In this document: one piece after another, positions 1-7,459 of the stretch
How the letters are laid out: every line of letters starts with the position of its first letter
Position numbering within the stretch: the stretch's first letter is position 1
Assembly (NCBI RefSeq): GCF_001304615.2
Contig: NZ_CP032683.1
Location: forward strand, 2,356,001-2,420,000
Source of the DNA: Methanosarcina flavescens
Lineage (GTDB): Archaea; Halobacteriota; Methanosarcinia; Methanosarcinales; Methanosarcinaceae
Direction: 5' to 3'
Length of the DNA: 64,000 bases
Program-made: the position numbers and the translations under genes
Notes under the pieces: model-generated
The model's input: only the letters and a program-made list of their open reading frames with translations
What the model was told of the DNA's origin: nothing
Database searches by the model: none

Positions 1-662
1 CTCTTGGAGATTCAAAAACTGCTCAATTGAAAAGTGGGGAAGTTCTTACCTCTAATTTTACCCTTGATGTCCCTCAAATCCAGTCAAAAGCCAAAGAGAT
101 TCAGGATCAGCTGAACTATTCCTCGGATCCTACAATCGAAATTGTTACTTCCATCAATTATGAAGGTAAAATAAATGGGAAAGAAATTACGGGTACAGAG
201 AGCTTTGCTATACCTGTTAACATCAGTTCTACATACTACCAGATGCCTGAAGAATTTGGGTTCGTCAAGAATACATATAATAATATCTGGGTCCAGAAAC
301 CTCCTTCTCTCTCAACGGTAAAACTCCCTCTGCTTTTATTCCTATTAAGCGTGGTCCTGCTTGGAGCGATGATTCCCGTCAGGAAAATGAGTAGAGTTGA
401 TCCTGAGTACATTGAAAGACTGGAAAAAGAAGAAAAAAATTCGTCTTTTAAGGAGTTTATAAGCGAGGGCAAACTCCCAGAAAACAGGAAATCCCTTCTG
501 CAGGTCGAGATTTCTTCACTTCAGGATCTTATAGATGCTGCTGCTGATATGAATGAAAGAGTAATCCATGATGCTGGAACCGGCACATATTTCACAATTC
601 ATAGTGGTGCATTGTACATTTTCTTTGATGCACCTCTAGGAGAAAACCAGATAAACAATTAA
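1..662 (+). CDS. DUF5305-like membrane protein, C-terminal part (5' end outside window)
   Basis: The reading frame is open to the left edge, so the first in-frame start codon, a TTG at 27, is probably internal and the true start lies outside the window. The visible part has an extracellular-looking beta-rich segment with S/T-rich and GKINGKEITG-type residues. One membrane helix follows (LPLLLFLLSVVLLGAMIPV, about nt 322-378), then a charged cytoplasmic tail. This layout matches archaeal DUF5305-type proteins as I know them; the function is unknown. The family name is from recall and the partial status is seen directly. Confidence 0.7.
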   Translation, partial: LGDSKTAQLKSGEVLTSNFTLDVPQIQSKAKEIQDQLNYSSDPTIEIVTSINYEGKINGKEITGTESFAIPVNISSTYYQMPEEFGFVKNTYNNIWVQKPPSLSTVKLPLLLFLLSVVLLGAMIPVRKMSRVDPEYIERLEKEEKNSSFKEFISEGKLPENRKSLLQVEISSLQDLIDAAADMNERVIHDAGTGTYFTIHSGALYIFFDAPLGENQINN

Positions 663-735
663 AAATTAAAGCCATCAATTTCTGTCAAATTTCTAAAGCG
701 AGAAGTTCTTTTCCACTCATATTTATGTATTGAGC

Positions 736-1117
736 TCATCCCAAAACTTGATTTACCCTCACTATTGCTGCTAACATTACAACTCCAAGGTATGATATTT
801 CTTTGACTTCATATCTTGGAAAAACTTTCTTGTATGACTCTATCCAGCTAAAGAACCTTTCTATTGCACTTTTCTTTTTGAACTCTTCCCAATCTACCTT
901 TATTGGTCTTCCTTTCTTCTTTTTCTTTCTATTTCTTTTGTTTACTGGTATATTGGACTTTATTCCTCTTCTTCTATTATATTTTCTGATACAACCTGTT
1001 GTAACAACATACAAAATCCCATTCATTAACTTCCTTAAGTCAGAACGAGGTCTTCCTGTATGTGGTTTCTGTGGAGGAAAATGATGTTCTATGGATTCCC
1101 ATAGAACATCGCCGATT
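736..1117 (-). pseudogene. Internally deleted IS5-type transposase remnant
   Basis: The minus-strand frame is open from about 1117 to the TGA at 736-738. It begins with an IS5-type N-terminus (DVLWESIEHHFPP, TGRPRSDLRKLMNGILYVVTTGC). It then jumps directly to the C-terminal catalytic part (IRKYNRRRGIKSNIPVNKR, SAIERFFSWIESYKKVFPRYE). The whole middle, with the first DDE acidic residues, is missing although the frame is kept. The element's upstream end is also gone, because the frame runs straight into iorB sequence near 1112-1117. It cannot encode an active transposase. The family assignment rests on the GRPR..NGI.YV..TGC and IERFFSW motifs; the exact IS name is not assigned. Confidence 0.8.
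1083..1110. repeat. 12-bp inverted repeat inside the IS remnant
   Basis: GATGTTCTATGG at 1083-1094 is the reverse complement of CCATAGAACATC at 1099-1110, with a 4-nt ATTC loop. It looks like a terminal hairpin, but on the minus strand it codes for the DVLWESIEHH part of the transposase. It is therefore most likely ordinary coding sequence with fortuitous or family-conserved symmetry. Confidence 0.7.
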
Positions 1118-1556
1118 GTGAGCCATATCCGGATCTGGCAAACTTATGGCTCCATGATCCCGAAAAAAGGCGCAGACCTTATGCTTGCCCTTGAGCCAAT
1201 GGAAGCCGTAAGGTACCTAGATTTCCTGAAAGACGGTGGGATTATTATAGTAAATACCCAGCCTGTAGTTCCTGTAACCGTTACTTCGGGTCAGGCAAAA
1301 TACCCTGAGGTTTCAGATACCCTTGATGCCCTTGTCTGAAAAATACATAGTAAAAGCCTTCAATGCCGATGAACTGGCGTTTGAAGCCGGGAGCAGGCTT
1401 TCAATGAATGTCGTAATGGTAGGGGCAGTTTCAGGCTATCTGCCCATTCCGAAAGAAACCCTGCTTGAGAGCATAAAAGCCCTTGTGCCTCAGAAAATGG
1501 TTGAAGTGAATCTCAGGGCTTTTGAAGCAGGAAAACAGAAAGTAGAGGAAAGTTGA
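1118..1556 (+). pseudogene. iorB: Indolepyruvate ferredoxin oxidoreductase beta subunit, 5'-truncated and frameshifted
   Basis: The remnant begins at VSHIRI, next to the IS relic, and covers roughly the last three quarters of IorB (YGSMIPKKGADLMLALEPME ... NADELAFEAG ... SMNVVMVGAVSGYLPIP). IorB with IorA oxidatively decarboxylates aryl-pyruvates using ferredoxin. The frame breaks at about 1332-1334: GCC CTT G TCT GAA reads DALV-stop, whereas deleting one T gives the expected DALSEKYIVKAF. The second part is open from 1323 to the TGA at 1556. The usual glycine after HIRI is a tryptophan. No iorA is next to it. With no 5' end and a frameshift it is a dead gene. Confidence 0.85.
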
Positions 1557-1575
1557 GACTTAGAAAATCTAAAAC

Positions 1576-1623
1576 TTTCCTTTTTAGAACTTTTTTTCCT
1601 TTTTAGAACTTTTCTTTTTTTTC
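1576..1623 (+). terminator. T-rich terminator with exact 19-bp tandem repeat
   Basis: TTTCCTTTTTAGAACTTTT occurs at 1576-1594 and again, without a gap, at 1595-1613, followed by more T's to 1622. Oligo-T tracts terminate archaeal transcription, so this is a plausible terminator after the iorB relic. The duplication itself is seen directly. Confidence 0.55.
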
Positions 1624-1688
1624 ATTGCCTATGCCCATATATACAGGCTTTTTAACGGGGCAATTTAAATATTCTCGTTTTATACACC

Positions 1689-1696
1689 TATATAAA
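1689..1696 (+). promoter_or_regulatory. Candidate TATA box for the ACP cassette
   Basis: TATATAAA at 1689-1696 lies in the AT-rich leader before the acp start at 1837. The spacing would give a leader of about 110-120 nt. A second AT-rich box (AATATAAATA, near 1749) is an alternative. The call rests on base composition and position only. Confidence 0.35.
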
Positions 1697-1836
1697 TATA
1701 TTACATTTAAGAAGTAAGACTTTAATTAAATAGTAAAAATACATCGTCAATATAAATACATAAATTATAGAGTTAACTTTCATTGAGAACAGATACTTTA
1801 CCTATGACCCACTACATGTGAAGGGGATACTCAAAC

Positions 1837-2082
1837 ATGGAACAAATTAAGAATGATATTGTCGATTATTTGAAGGCTAATTCTTTTATGGACAATAACA
1901 CTCTCCTGAATGATAATGATTCTCTCACTCAAAATGGCATAATAGATTCAATTGGTTTGCTTGAACTTATGGATTATATCTGTGAGAAATATTCTATTGA
2001 TATTCCTGAGGACATGCTCACCCCGGAAAATTTTGATACTCTGGAAGGAATTGCGAATATGATAATTAAGCTGTCGAAGTGA
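1837..2082 (+). CDS. Acyl carrier protein
   Basis: This 81-residue acidic protein carries the phosphopantetheine attachment motif D-S-I-G, with Ser38 as the predicted attachment residue, in the helix NGIIDSIGLLELMDYI. Length and residue pattern match stand-alone acyl or aminoacyl carrier proteins. Archaea such as Methanosarcina lack a type II fatty acid synthase, so a specialised pathway is more likely than lipid synthesis. A GGGG-containing ribosome site at 1823-1826 precedes the ATG. The AMP ligase begins 6 nt downstream, which suggests that enzyme loads this carrier. Carrier identity is clear; the cargo is unknown. Confidence 0.88.
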   Translation: MEQIKNDIVDYLKANSFMDNNTLLNDNDSLTQNGIIDSIGLLELMDYICEKYSIDIPEDMLTPENFDTLEGIANMIIKLSK

Positions 2083-2088
2083 CACAGT

Positions 2089-3582
2089 ATGCGGATTGAT
2101 GCGTATATCAGCGAGTACGCCAGAAAAACCCCTCAAAATATTGCTCTTGAAGAGGGCACAAATTCCATTTCCTATAGCTGCCTTGACACTGATATAAATG
2201 CTATTGCTTCACATTTGACAGATTTTAATCACTGTCGGTTTGCAATCCTGGCAGAGTCAAGCATGCGGTATATAAAGATGCTTATGGCAGTATACCGATC
2301 AGCTAACATTGCCATTCCTCTGCCAATAGAATTTCCCAGGTTCAGTCTTGAGAAGCTTCTTGACACAGCCCATATCAACAATATCCTCACAACCGATACC
2401 CAGTACTCAAGATTTGGAGAGGGATTTTTTGAGCGTTTTGGAACTGTAATAGTTCTTTCCAGGGATACTTCCGTAAACATTCTCCGCAAAAATATCGAGA
2501 CTGAACGGAATAATCCTGAACTTCGGCTTGTTCTTTATACCTCAGGCACAACAGGTACTCCAAAAGGAGTCATGTTAAGTGACAGAAATCTTGTATCAAA
2601 TGCAGAATCCATAATCAAGGTACTTCGGCTAACCTCCAGTGATAAAGGAGCGCTTGTAATATCCCCTCATCATGCTTTTGGGAATTCCATAATTAACTCC
2701 CACCTGGCGTCTGGGGGTTCGGTCTGTGTTGGGAATATGAATTTCATTGCTTCAGTTTTCAACCTTATAGAATCAGATGTCTCAATATTTTATGGAGTAC
2801 CCAGCACTTACCGTATACTTCTCAAATATCCTGATAGATTCAAACGATCCTTTGCAAAGGTCAGAACTGCTGCATCGGCAGGTGGAGGAATGGATAAAGC
2901 TATTGTGAAAGAAATGAAGGAGTTAGTTCCTGGTCTTGAAATCCTTCCTATGTACGGCCAGACTGAAGCGACTGCTAGACTTGCCTACCTGCCCGCAGAA
3001 GATGTGGATGAGTTTGTTGACACTATAGGAAAAGCAATTCCTGGTGTTACACTTGATGTTTTTGACTCCGATTGCAATCCCGCAGAGATTAACACAACAG
3101 GCGAACTGGTTGCTGCTGGAGATAATATTATGCTGGGTTATCTGGACGACGAGATTGCAACTGAAAAGAAAATTATCAATGGTTGGCTTCATACCGGCGA
3201 TCTTGCACAGAAACTTCCCAATGGATATATCCGACTTCTCGGGCGCAAAGATGACCTTATAAAAATAGGTGACCATCGTGTTAATCCGCGAGAGATTGAA
3301 AGAAATATAGAAGAGAATACCGAGGTCTCCAAGGTTTTTGTCGTACCTGTGCCTCATGAGCTTATGGGAACTGCAATCAGTCTCCTTGTCATACCTTCAG
3401 AAGGAACAGAAATCGAAAATCTGTTTTCGTTCTGCCGTAAAAACCTTCCAGGCTACCTGTGCCCAAGAGAAATCCTGTTCATTGATCATCTACCCTTGAG
3501 CGAAAACGGGAAAATATCCAATCGATCCATAATAGAGGAGTACAAACATGTCAAAGCTAATATGCAAAAAGTGTGTTCTTGA
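2089..3582 (+). CDS. AMP-forming acyl-CoA/acyl-ACP ligase (ANL family)
   Basis: This 497-residue class I adenylate-forming enzyme is complete. The P-loop-like motif TSGTTGTPKG is at residues 151-160. The A5 region reads YGQTEATAR. The hinge has HTGDLAQKLPNGYIRLLGRKDDLIKI, read as two motifs: the TGD and the GRKDD. The C-terminal catalytic lysine lies in PLSENGKI. It should activate a carboxylic acid as an acyl-adenylate and pass it to a thiol. The ACP immediately upstream makes loading of that carrier the natural inference (an EntE- or DltA-like role) rather than CoA ester formation. The substrate cannot be read from the sequence. Its 3' end overlaps the next gene by 35 nt, indicating translational coupling. 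Confidence 0.9.
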   Translation: MRIDAYISEYARKTPQNIALEEGTNSISYSCLDTDINAIASHLTDFNHCRFAILAESSMRYIKMLMAVYRSANIAIPLPIEFPRFSLEKLLDTAHINNILTTDTQYSRFGEGFFERFGTVIVLSRDTSVNILRKNIETERNNPELRLVLYTSGTTGTPKGVMLSDRNLVSNAESIIKVLRLTSSDKGALVISPHHAFGNSIINSHLASGGSVCVGNMNFIASVFNLIESDVSIFYGVPSTYRILLKYPDRFKRSFAKVRTAASAGGGMDKAIVKEMKELVPGLEILPMYGQTEATARLAYLPAEDVDEFVDTIGKAIPGVTLDVFDSDCNPAEINTTGELVAAGDNIMLGYLDDEIATEKKIINGWLHTGDLAQKLPNGYIRLLGRKDDLIKIGDHRVNPREIERNIEENTEVSKVFVVPVPHELMGTAISLLVIPSEGTEIENLFSFCRKNLPGYLCPREILFIDHLPLSENGKISNRSIIEEYKHVKANMQKVCS

Positions 3583-4564
3583 TTCCGATATTCCCGGTAT
3601 CCAGATTAACGAGGAAAGTGGTCTCTGCCATTTCTGTGAGACATATACTCCTCTTACTCTTCAGGAAAAGACTGATTATCTGACAAGAATAGAAAAACTT
3701 TTTGAACAATACGCAGGGACGGGAAACTACGATGTAATTTATGCACTTTCAGGGGGCAAAGACTCTTCATACACCCTTTATAAACTTAAAAAAGATTATC
3801 CCTTTTTGAAAGTTCTTGCTGTTCAGTTCAATAATGGTTTTACTTCCGAGGGTGCAATTAAAAACGCAAAAAAGATTTGTGAGATTACAGGCTGTGATTA
3901 TTTCCAGTTGACAATGAAAGAGGAAATTCTGCTTGATACATTCCGAAAAGCTGCTGAATCTTATGACGCCTTTCCTAGATTTGCCAAATATCGAGCCAGT
4001 GATATCTGTAATGTTTGCATCAGTATCATTAAGCAAAAACTGATCGAAAAAGCCATCACTGAGAAGGCTCCTTTTATTGTATTTGCTTTTACAGCTGGTC
4101 AGTCTCCTAATCCTATAATCCCTCTCTCGGCAAATTTTCTCAAGTGGTCAAGAAACCTGTTTGAAACCCAGCTCCAAAAAATAGGGGTTGATGATAAGGA
4201 TGAAGTTTTCCTCCTGAAAAAATCGGTTCTTGCAAATCTGGGTGAGAATGTTCCGAGTATCCTTCATCCTCTCTGCCTATGGGATTATAATGAAGATGTA
4301 ATACTTGAGACCCTGCTTGAAATCGGCTGGGAATCCCCAGGAATCAACGACAGCAACTCAACTAACTGTATCTTGAATTCCTTTGCCTGTTACAACCACC
4401 TGAAGAAATATGGATTCCACTCATACACCTTTGATATTGCAGGGCTTGTTCGAAGCGGGGATATGTCGAGGGAAGAAGGGTTTGAGAAAATTACTCAGGA
4501 ACTCTCTCAACCCCTGATAATGGAGGCTGCAAAGAAGCTTAATTTCGATTTAAATCGATTTTGA
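3548..4564 (+). CDS. PP-loop ATPase related to N-acetyl sugar amidotransferases (WbpG/WbuX-like)
   Basis: The 338-residue protein opens with a zinc-finger-like pair of Cys motifs (CKKCVLDSDIPG ... CHFC, residues 6-29). A PP-loop follows (ALSGGKDSSYTLYKL), the ATP-pyrophosphatase signature of enzymes that adenylate a carbonyl or carboxyl group for attack by ammonia. A second Cys pair, CNVC, lies in the middle. The layout matches the sugar amidotransferase family that makes acetamidino groups in O-antigens. That family normally works with HisH/HisF-like partners that supply ammonia; none is encoded nearby. The start overlaps the AMP ligase by 35 nt. The true substrate may be the carrier-bound acid or a sugar. 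Confidence 0.8.
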   Translation: MSKLICKKCVLDSDIPGIQINEESGLCHFCETYTPLTLQEKTDYLTRIEKLFEQYAGTGNYDVIYALSGGKDSSYTLYKLKKDYPFLKVLAVQFNNGFTSEGAIKNAKKICEITGCDYFQLTMKEEILLDTFRKAAESYDAFPRFAKYRASDICNVCISIIKQKLIEKAITEKAPFIVFAFTAGQSPNPIIPLSANFLKWSRNLFETQLQKIGVDDKDEVFLLKKSVLANLGENVPSILHPLCLWDYNEDVILETLLEIGWESPGINDSNSTNCILNSFACYNHLKKYGFHSYTFDIAGLVRSGDMSREEGFEKITQELSQPLIMEAAKKLNFDLNRF

Positions 4565-4570
4565 GACTTT

Positions 4571-4622
4571 TAACTAAGATTCAACATAAGTGGTACATAA
4601 CTAAGATTCAACATAAATGGTA
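4571..4622 (+). repeat. Two 25-bp direct repeats upstream of the nadE-like gene
   Basis: Copies lie at 4571-4595 and 4598-4622, 27 bp apart centre to centre. They differ at one base (core ACTAAGATTCAACATAA). They fill the 78-bp gap between the PP-loop gene and the NadE-like gene. This spacing is close to operator spacing on one DNA face, but a simple slippage duplication is equally possible. Confidence 0.8.
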
Positions 4623-4642
4623 TTCATTCCGAGGGTTAAGCT

Positions 4643-5635
4643 ATGGAAGCAGCAGAAGGTAAAAATGTCCATATTCTGGAAGAACTTAATCGAGATATTG
4701 AAAATTTATCTTTAAATCTCAAGAAATTTATTAAAGAGCAAGTAAGTGTTTTTAAGAAAAGAGGGGTGGTCATAGGAGTATCTGGAGGAATAGACTCTGC
4801 AATAGCATTAACCCTCTGTGTCCATGCACTTGGGAAGGAAAACGTGTACTGTCTTCTCCTTCCTGAAGACGAATCCTCTCCTTCCAGCGCAGCCCTTGGA
4901 GCTGAAATCTGTGAGAGCCTTGGAGTTCCATACGAGGAAGTGTCCATCTCCCCTATCCTCAGGTCGCTTAATATCTATGATAAAAAGGAACAGATTATAA
5001 AGCGAACCTGCCCTGATTACGACCCTGATCTCCATAAGACGTCGCTTGTTCTTCCTGATTTTCTTAACCAGGGACTTTTAAATGTTCCTTATATCCAGCT
5101 TGTTAAAGATGGGGTACCTGCTGGGAAGTACAGACTGAAAGCGAATGATTATCTTGAATTAATAGGACTTCAGAATGTCAAACAGAGATCTCGAATGCTT
5201 GTTCAGTATATGTATGCTGAGAAGTTGAACTATGCGGTTTGCGGGACAACGAATAAGACAGAACTGTTTCTTGGTCAGTTTGTGAAATACGGGGATGGAG
5301 GCTCAGATTTTGAACCTCTAGCTGACTGTTATAAGGTCCAGGTTTATGCCCTGGGTAGACTGCTTAATGTCAACGAAGCTATTATGAAACGTCCTCCAAG
5401 TGCTGATACCTGGAGCCATTTTACTAGTGATGAAGAATTTTACTGGCGTATGCCTCTTGAGATTCTGGATCAGCTTCTGTACGCTCAGGAGCACCAGTTG
5501 CCGACCGAGGTGATTGAGAAAAATACCGGACTATCAAGTGAAACTATAGAAAAAGTCCTGATACATATCAACAGGATTAGAGATAGTACGGAGTATGTAC
5601 GAGCCGCGCCGCCTATCTGCTATATTAGCAGGTAA
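4643..5635 (+). CDS. NAD synthase-like, ammonia-dependent amide ligase (NadE family)
   Basis: This 330-residue N-type ATP pyrophosphatase has the motif VSGGIDSAIALTL near residue 52. It also has the NadE block CGTTNKTELFLGQFVKYGDG followed by DFEPLADCYKVQVYALGRLL, and a modified RPPSADTW...TSDEEF segment. NadE makes NAD from deamido-NAD and ammonia. This protein lacks the N-terminal glutaminase domain and is longer than typical archaeal NadE, with an insertion around residues 115-175. It follows the ACP, AMP ligase and PP-loop genes on the same strand after a repeat-filled 78-bp gap. A dedicated amidation role in that pathway is therefore at least as likely as housekeeping NAD synthesis. The family call is sound; the substrate is inferred. 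Confidence 0.8.
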   Translation: MEAAEGKNVHILEELNRDIENLSLNLKKFIKEQVSVFKKRGVVIGVSGGIDSAIALTLCVHALGKENVYCLLLPEDESSPSSAALGAEICESLGVPYEEVSISPILRSLNIYDKKEQIIKRTCPDYDPDLHKTSLVLPDFLNQGLLNVPYIQLVKDGVPAGKYRLKANDYLELIGLQNVKQRSRMLVQYMYAEKLNYAVCGTTNKTELFLGQFVKYGDGGSDFEPLADCYKVQVYALGRLLNVNEAIMKRPPSADTWSHFTSDEEFYWRMPLEILDQLLYAQEHQLPTEVIEKNTGLSSETIEKVLIHINRIRDSTEYVRAAPPICYISR

Positions 5636-5812
5636 AGACAGAAGTAATCTACATTAAATTGAGGATATGTACAGAGTCTAAAATACTCTTATTTATTTCA
5701 TTCTTCCGAGTTATTCATAATTTTTTTCGAGTTTATTTTAATGGAAAAACCTTTCTTTTTATCTATTTGCTGCTGTCTTTTACCTTCCGTTTTCCAACCA
5801 TTTTTTTCTATA

Positions 5813-5828
5813 AGGAAGTGCGGCAAGT
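5813..5828 (+). other. Shared 16-bp element, copy 1
   Basis: AGGAAGTGCGGCAAGT here matches AGGAGGTGCGGCAAGT at 27547-27562 with one difference. Both follow a long T-rich tract and both lie about 600 bp before a paralogous GT2 gene (starts 6412 and 28215). It may be a leftover of a shared ancestral upstream region or an RNA element. Confidence 0.7.
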
Positions 5829-6143
5829 GACAGACAGAAACAAATGTAATGCAAAAGATTCATGCTTGAAGGGAAAAAACGAGCAGAACAAATAATGATG
5901 CTGTAATACTGGGTGCAAATACTTTAGCTTCGATGATGCTGTTTTTTTTGGATTTGTCTCTGACTTTTTGACATTTATTATTCTATTTTCTTTTCCGGCC
6001 TACTTTTTCCCAAAAAACAGTTTAATTGTGGAGTTAGGTGTGAAGTTATAAATCGATATCATCAGCACAATCATCTTTCATAAATTATTTTGTTGAAAAG
6101 TATATCCATTAACTTTATATAATCTTCTAATGTAACTTCTGTA

Positions 6144-6176
6144 ATATAATGTTATTTGAATCGATTAACATTATAT
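6144..6176. promoter_or_regulatory. 11-bp perfect inverted repeat
   Basis: ATATAATGTTA at 6144-6154 is mirrored by TAACATTATAT at 6166-6176 around an 11-nt spacer that contains AATCGATT. Its place upstream of the glycan genes and its even arms suit a regulator-binding site; a weak RNA hairpin is the alternative. Confidence 0.45.
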
Positions 6177-6262
6177 GATAAATCTAAGATTTCCAACAGA
6201 AAAACACGCTTGAACTTTTAACAATAGCTTGTGTGAAAGATCCCTAATTTAGTGGAGTGCTT

Positions 6263-6319
6263 ATGAAATTCAAGTGTAGCGTTTGTGGTGATTATTACAC
6301 TTGTTCACTTTGTTATTAA
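6263..6319 (+). CDS. Possible 18-residue four-cysteine micropeptide
   Basis: An ATG after AGTGGAGTG encodes MKFKCSVCGDYYTCSLCY and then TAA. Two CxxC pairs lie 6 residues apart, like a minimal zinc knuckle. The first ten residues resemble the start of rubredoxin (CSVCG), so it could also be a truncated rubredoxin relic. It precedes the GT2 gene by 92 nt on the same strand. There is no independent evidence of expression. Confidence 0.3.
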   Translation: MKFKCSVCGDYYTCSLCY

Positions 6320-6411
6320 ATTGTAATATCCAAGACAATCTCTGTATAAAAATTTCCAAACACCTTGACAATAACGTCTCAACAATAAGTCTCAGAAAAG
6401 AGGTCTTGAAA

Positions 6412-7383
6412 ATGAGCAGTGAGCTTTGTATGGATAATAGCAATCAAAGCATGATTAAAAACAAAGAACAAATATTCACTGCTATTAAGGCTCCTCAAAA
6501 TCTAACTGTGATTCTTCCTGCTTACAATGAAGAAGTATCCATTGGAAGCATAGTCCTTCTTTCCAGATTGTATGCAGATAATGTCATCGTTGTTGATGAT
6601 GGCAGTTCTGACCGCACAGCTGAAATAGCTAGAAAAGCCGGAGCTGAAGTGATAGTCCATGAAGTTAACCGCGGAAAAGGCGAAGCCTTAAAAACCGGCT
6701 TTACAGCAGCAGCTAATCTAGGTGCTGATATAATTGTGACAATGGACTCCGATGGTCAGCATAACCCTGCTGATATTCCGAAGTTAGTTGATCCTATTAT
6801 CCGAGGTGAGGCTGATATTGTCAGCGGTAGCCGTTATTTAAATGGTCTGGGTAGAAATACTCCTGTCTACCGCCGTTTTGGACAAAAAATTCTGGACAGA
6901 TTTACCAATCTGAACTCAGGTCTCAAAATTACTGATTCTCAGAGCGGCTTCTATGCATTTGCAGCTTCTACAAGAGATGCCTTTCGCTTCACTGACAAGG
7001 GTATGGCAATAGAAAGTGAAATGCTCGCAGATGCAGGAAAGGCAGGTTTTAGAACTAGAGAAGTAGAAATTGGTGCCCGTTATGATGTGGAGTGCTCGAC
7101 TTTAAGCCCGATTAAACACGGATTTGAGGTTTTTTCAAAGATTTTAAGGGATATAGAGCTTGAGAAGCCCCTTTTCTGCTTCACAGTGCCTGGTACGCTA
7201 CTTGTAATAGCCGGTCTCTCTACAGGAGCTTACTTTCTGCATGTCTTTATCTCAGGAGGAAACCTCTATTTCGGACCTACAATACTTATGGTTCTCCTTA
7301 CTGTTGTAGGGAGCTTTTTGGCGCTGATTGGTATACTATTGCATTCAATGTCCACAATCATTAGAGATATCAAAGGAGTTTAA
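6412..7383 (+). CDS. GT2 glycosyltransferase, dolichol-phosphate-mannose-synthase-like, with C-terminal membrane pair
   Basis: The ATG at 6412 follows AGAGGT and gives 323 residues, the same length as the paralogue at 28215. A GTG- or TTG-initiated extension to 6301 is unlikely. GT-A motifs are ILPAYNEEVSIGS, VIVVDDGSSDRT, the metal-binding TMDSDGQHNPADI, SRYLNG and QSGFYAF. Two membrane helices end the protein (about residues 255-280 and 288-315). Such enzymes move a sugar from a nucleotide donor to a polyprenyl phosphate at the cytoplasmic face. Paralogues lie at 28215 and 29921. It opens a plus-strand run of glycan genes. Confidence 0.88.
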   Translation: MSSELCMDNSNQSMIKNKEQIFTAIKAPQNLTVILPAYNEEVSIGSIVLLSRLYADNVIVVDDGSSDRTAEIARKAGAEVIVHEVNRGKGEALKTGFTAAANLGADIIVTMDSDGQHNPADIPKLVDPIIRGEADIVSGSRYLNGLGRNTPVYRRFGQKILDRFTNLNSGLKITDSQSGFYAFAASTRDAFRFTDKGMAIESEMLADAGKAGFRTREVEIGARYDVECSTLSPIKHGFEVFSKILRDIELEKPLFCFTVPGTLLVIAGLSTGAYFLHVFISGGNLYFGPTILMVLLTVVGSFLALIGILLHSMSTIIRDIKGV

Positions 7384-7459
7384 AGCTTAATAATTGGCTG
7401 CAGCATAATGTTTTATTTTTCGAGCAGAAGAGGCTAATGGTTTCAGAGGAGTTAATAAG

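Larger units (their letters stand above)
5636..6262. other. Gene-poor spacer with a T-rich tract
   Basis: A T-rich stretch at about 5690-5810 could end the upstream cassette. An open frame at 5659-5895 has composition like the spacer and no recognisable domain, so I do not call it a gene. The stretch also holds the conserved 16-mer at 5813-5828 and the inverted repeat at 6144-6176, listed separately. Confidence 0.6.

Noticed and set aside
803-1084. Plus-strand open frame of 93 codons
   Set aside because: It lies opposite the transposase relic, is Phe/Leu-rich and has no domain; it is the antisense shadow of that coding sequence.
1083-1110. Hairpin as an IS terminal inverted repeat
   Set aside because: It codes for the DVLWESIEHH part of the transposase, and no matching copy exists at the other end near 680-735.
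5659-5895. 78-codon open frame after the NadE-like gene
   Set aside because: Composition follows the T-rich spacer; there is no ribosome site or family match.
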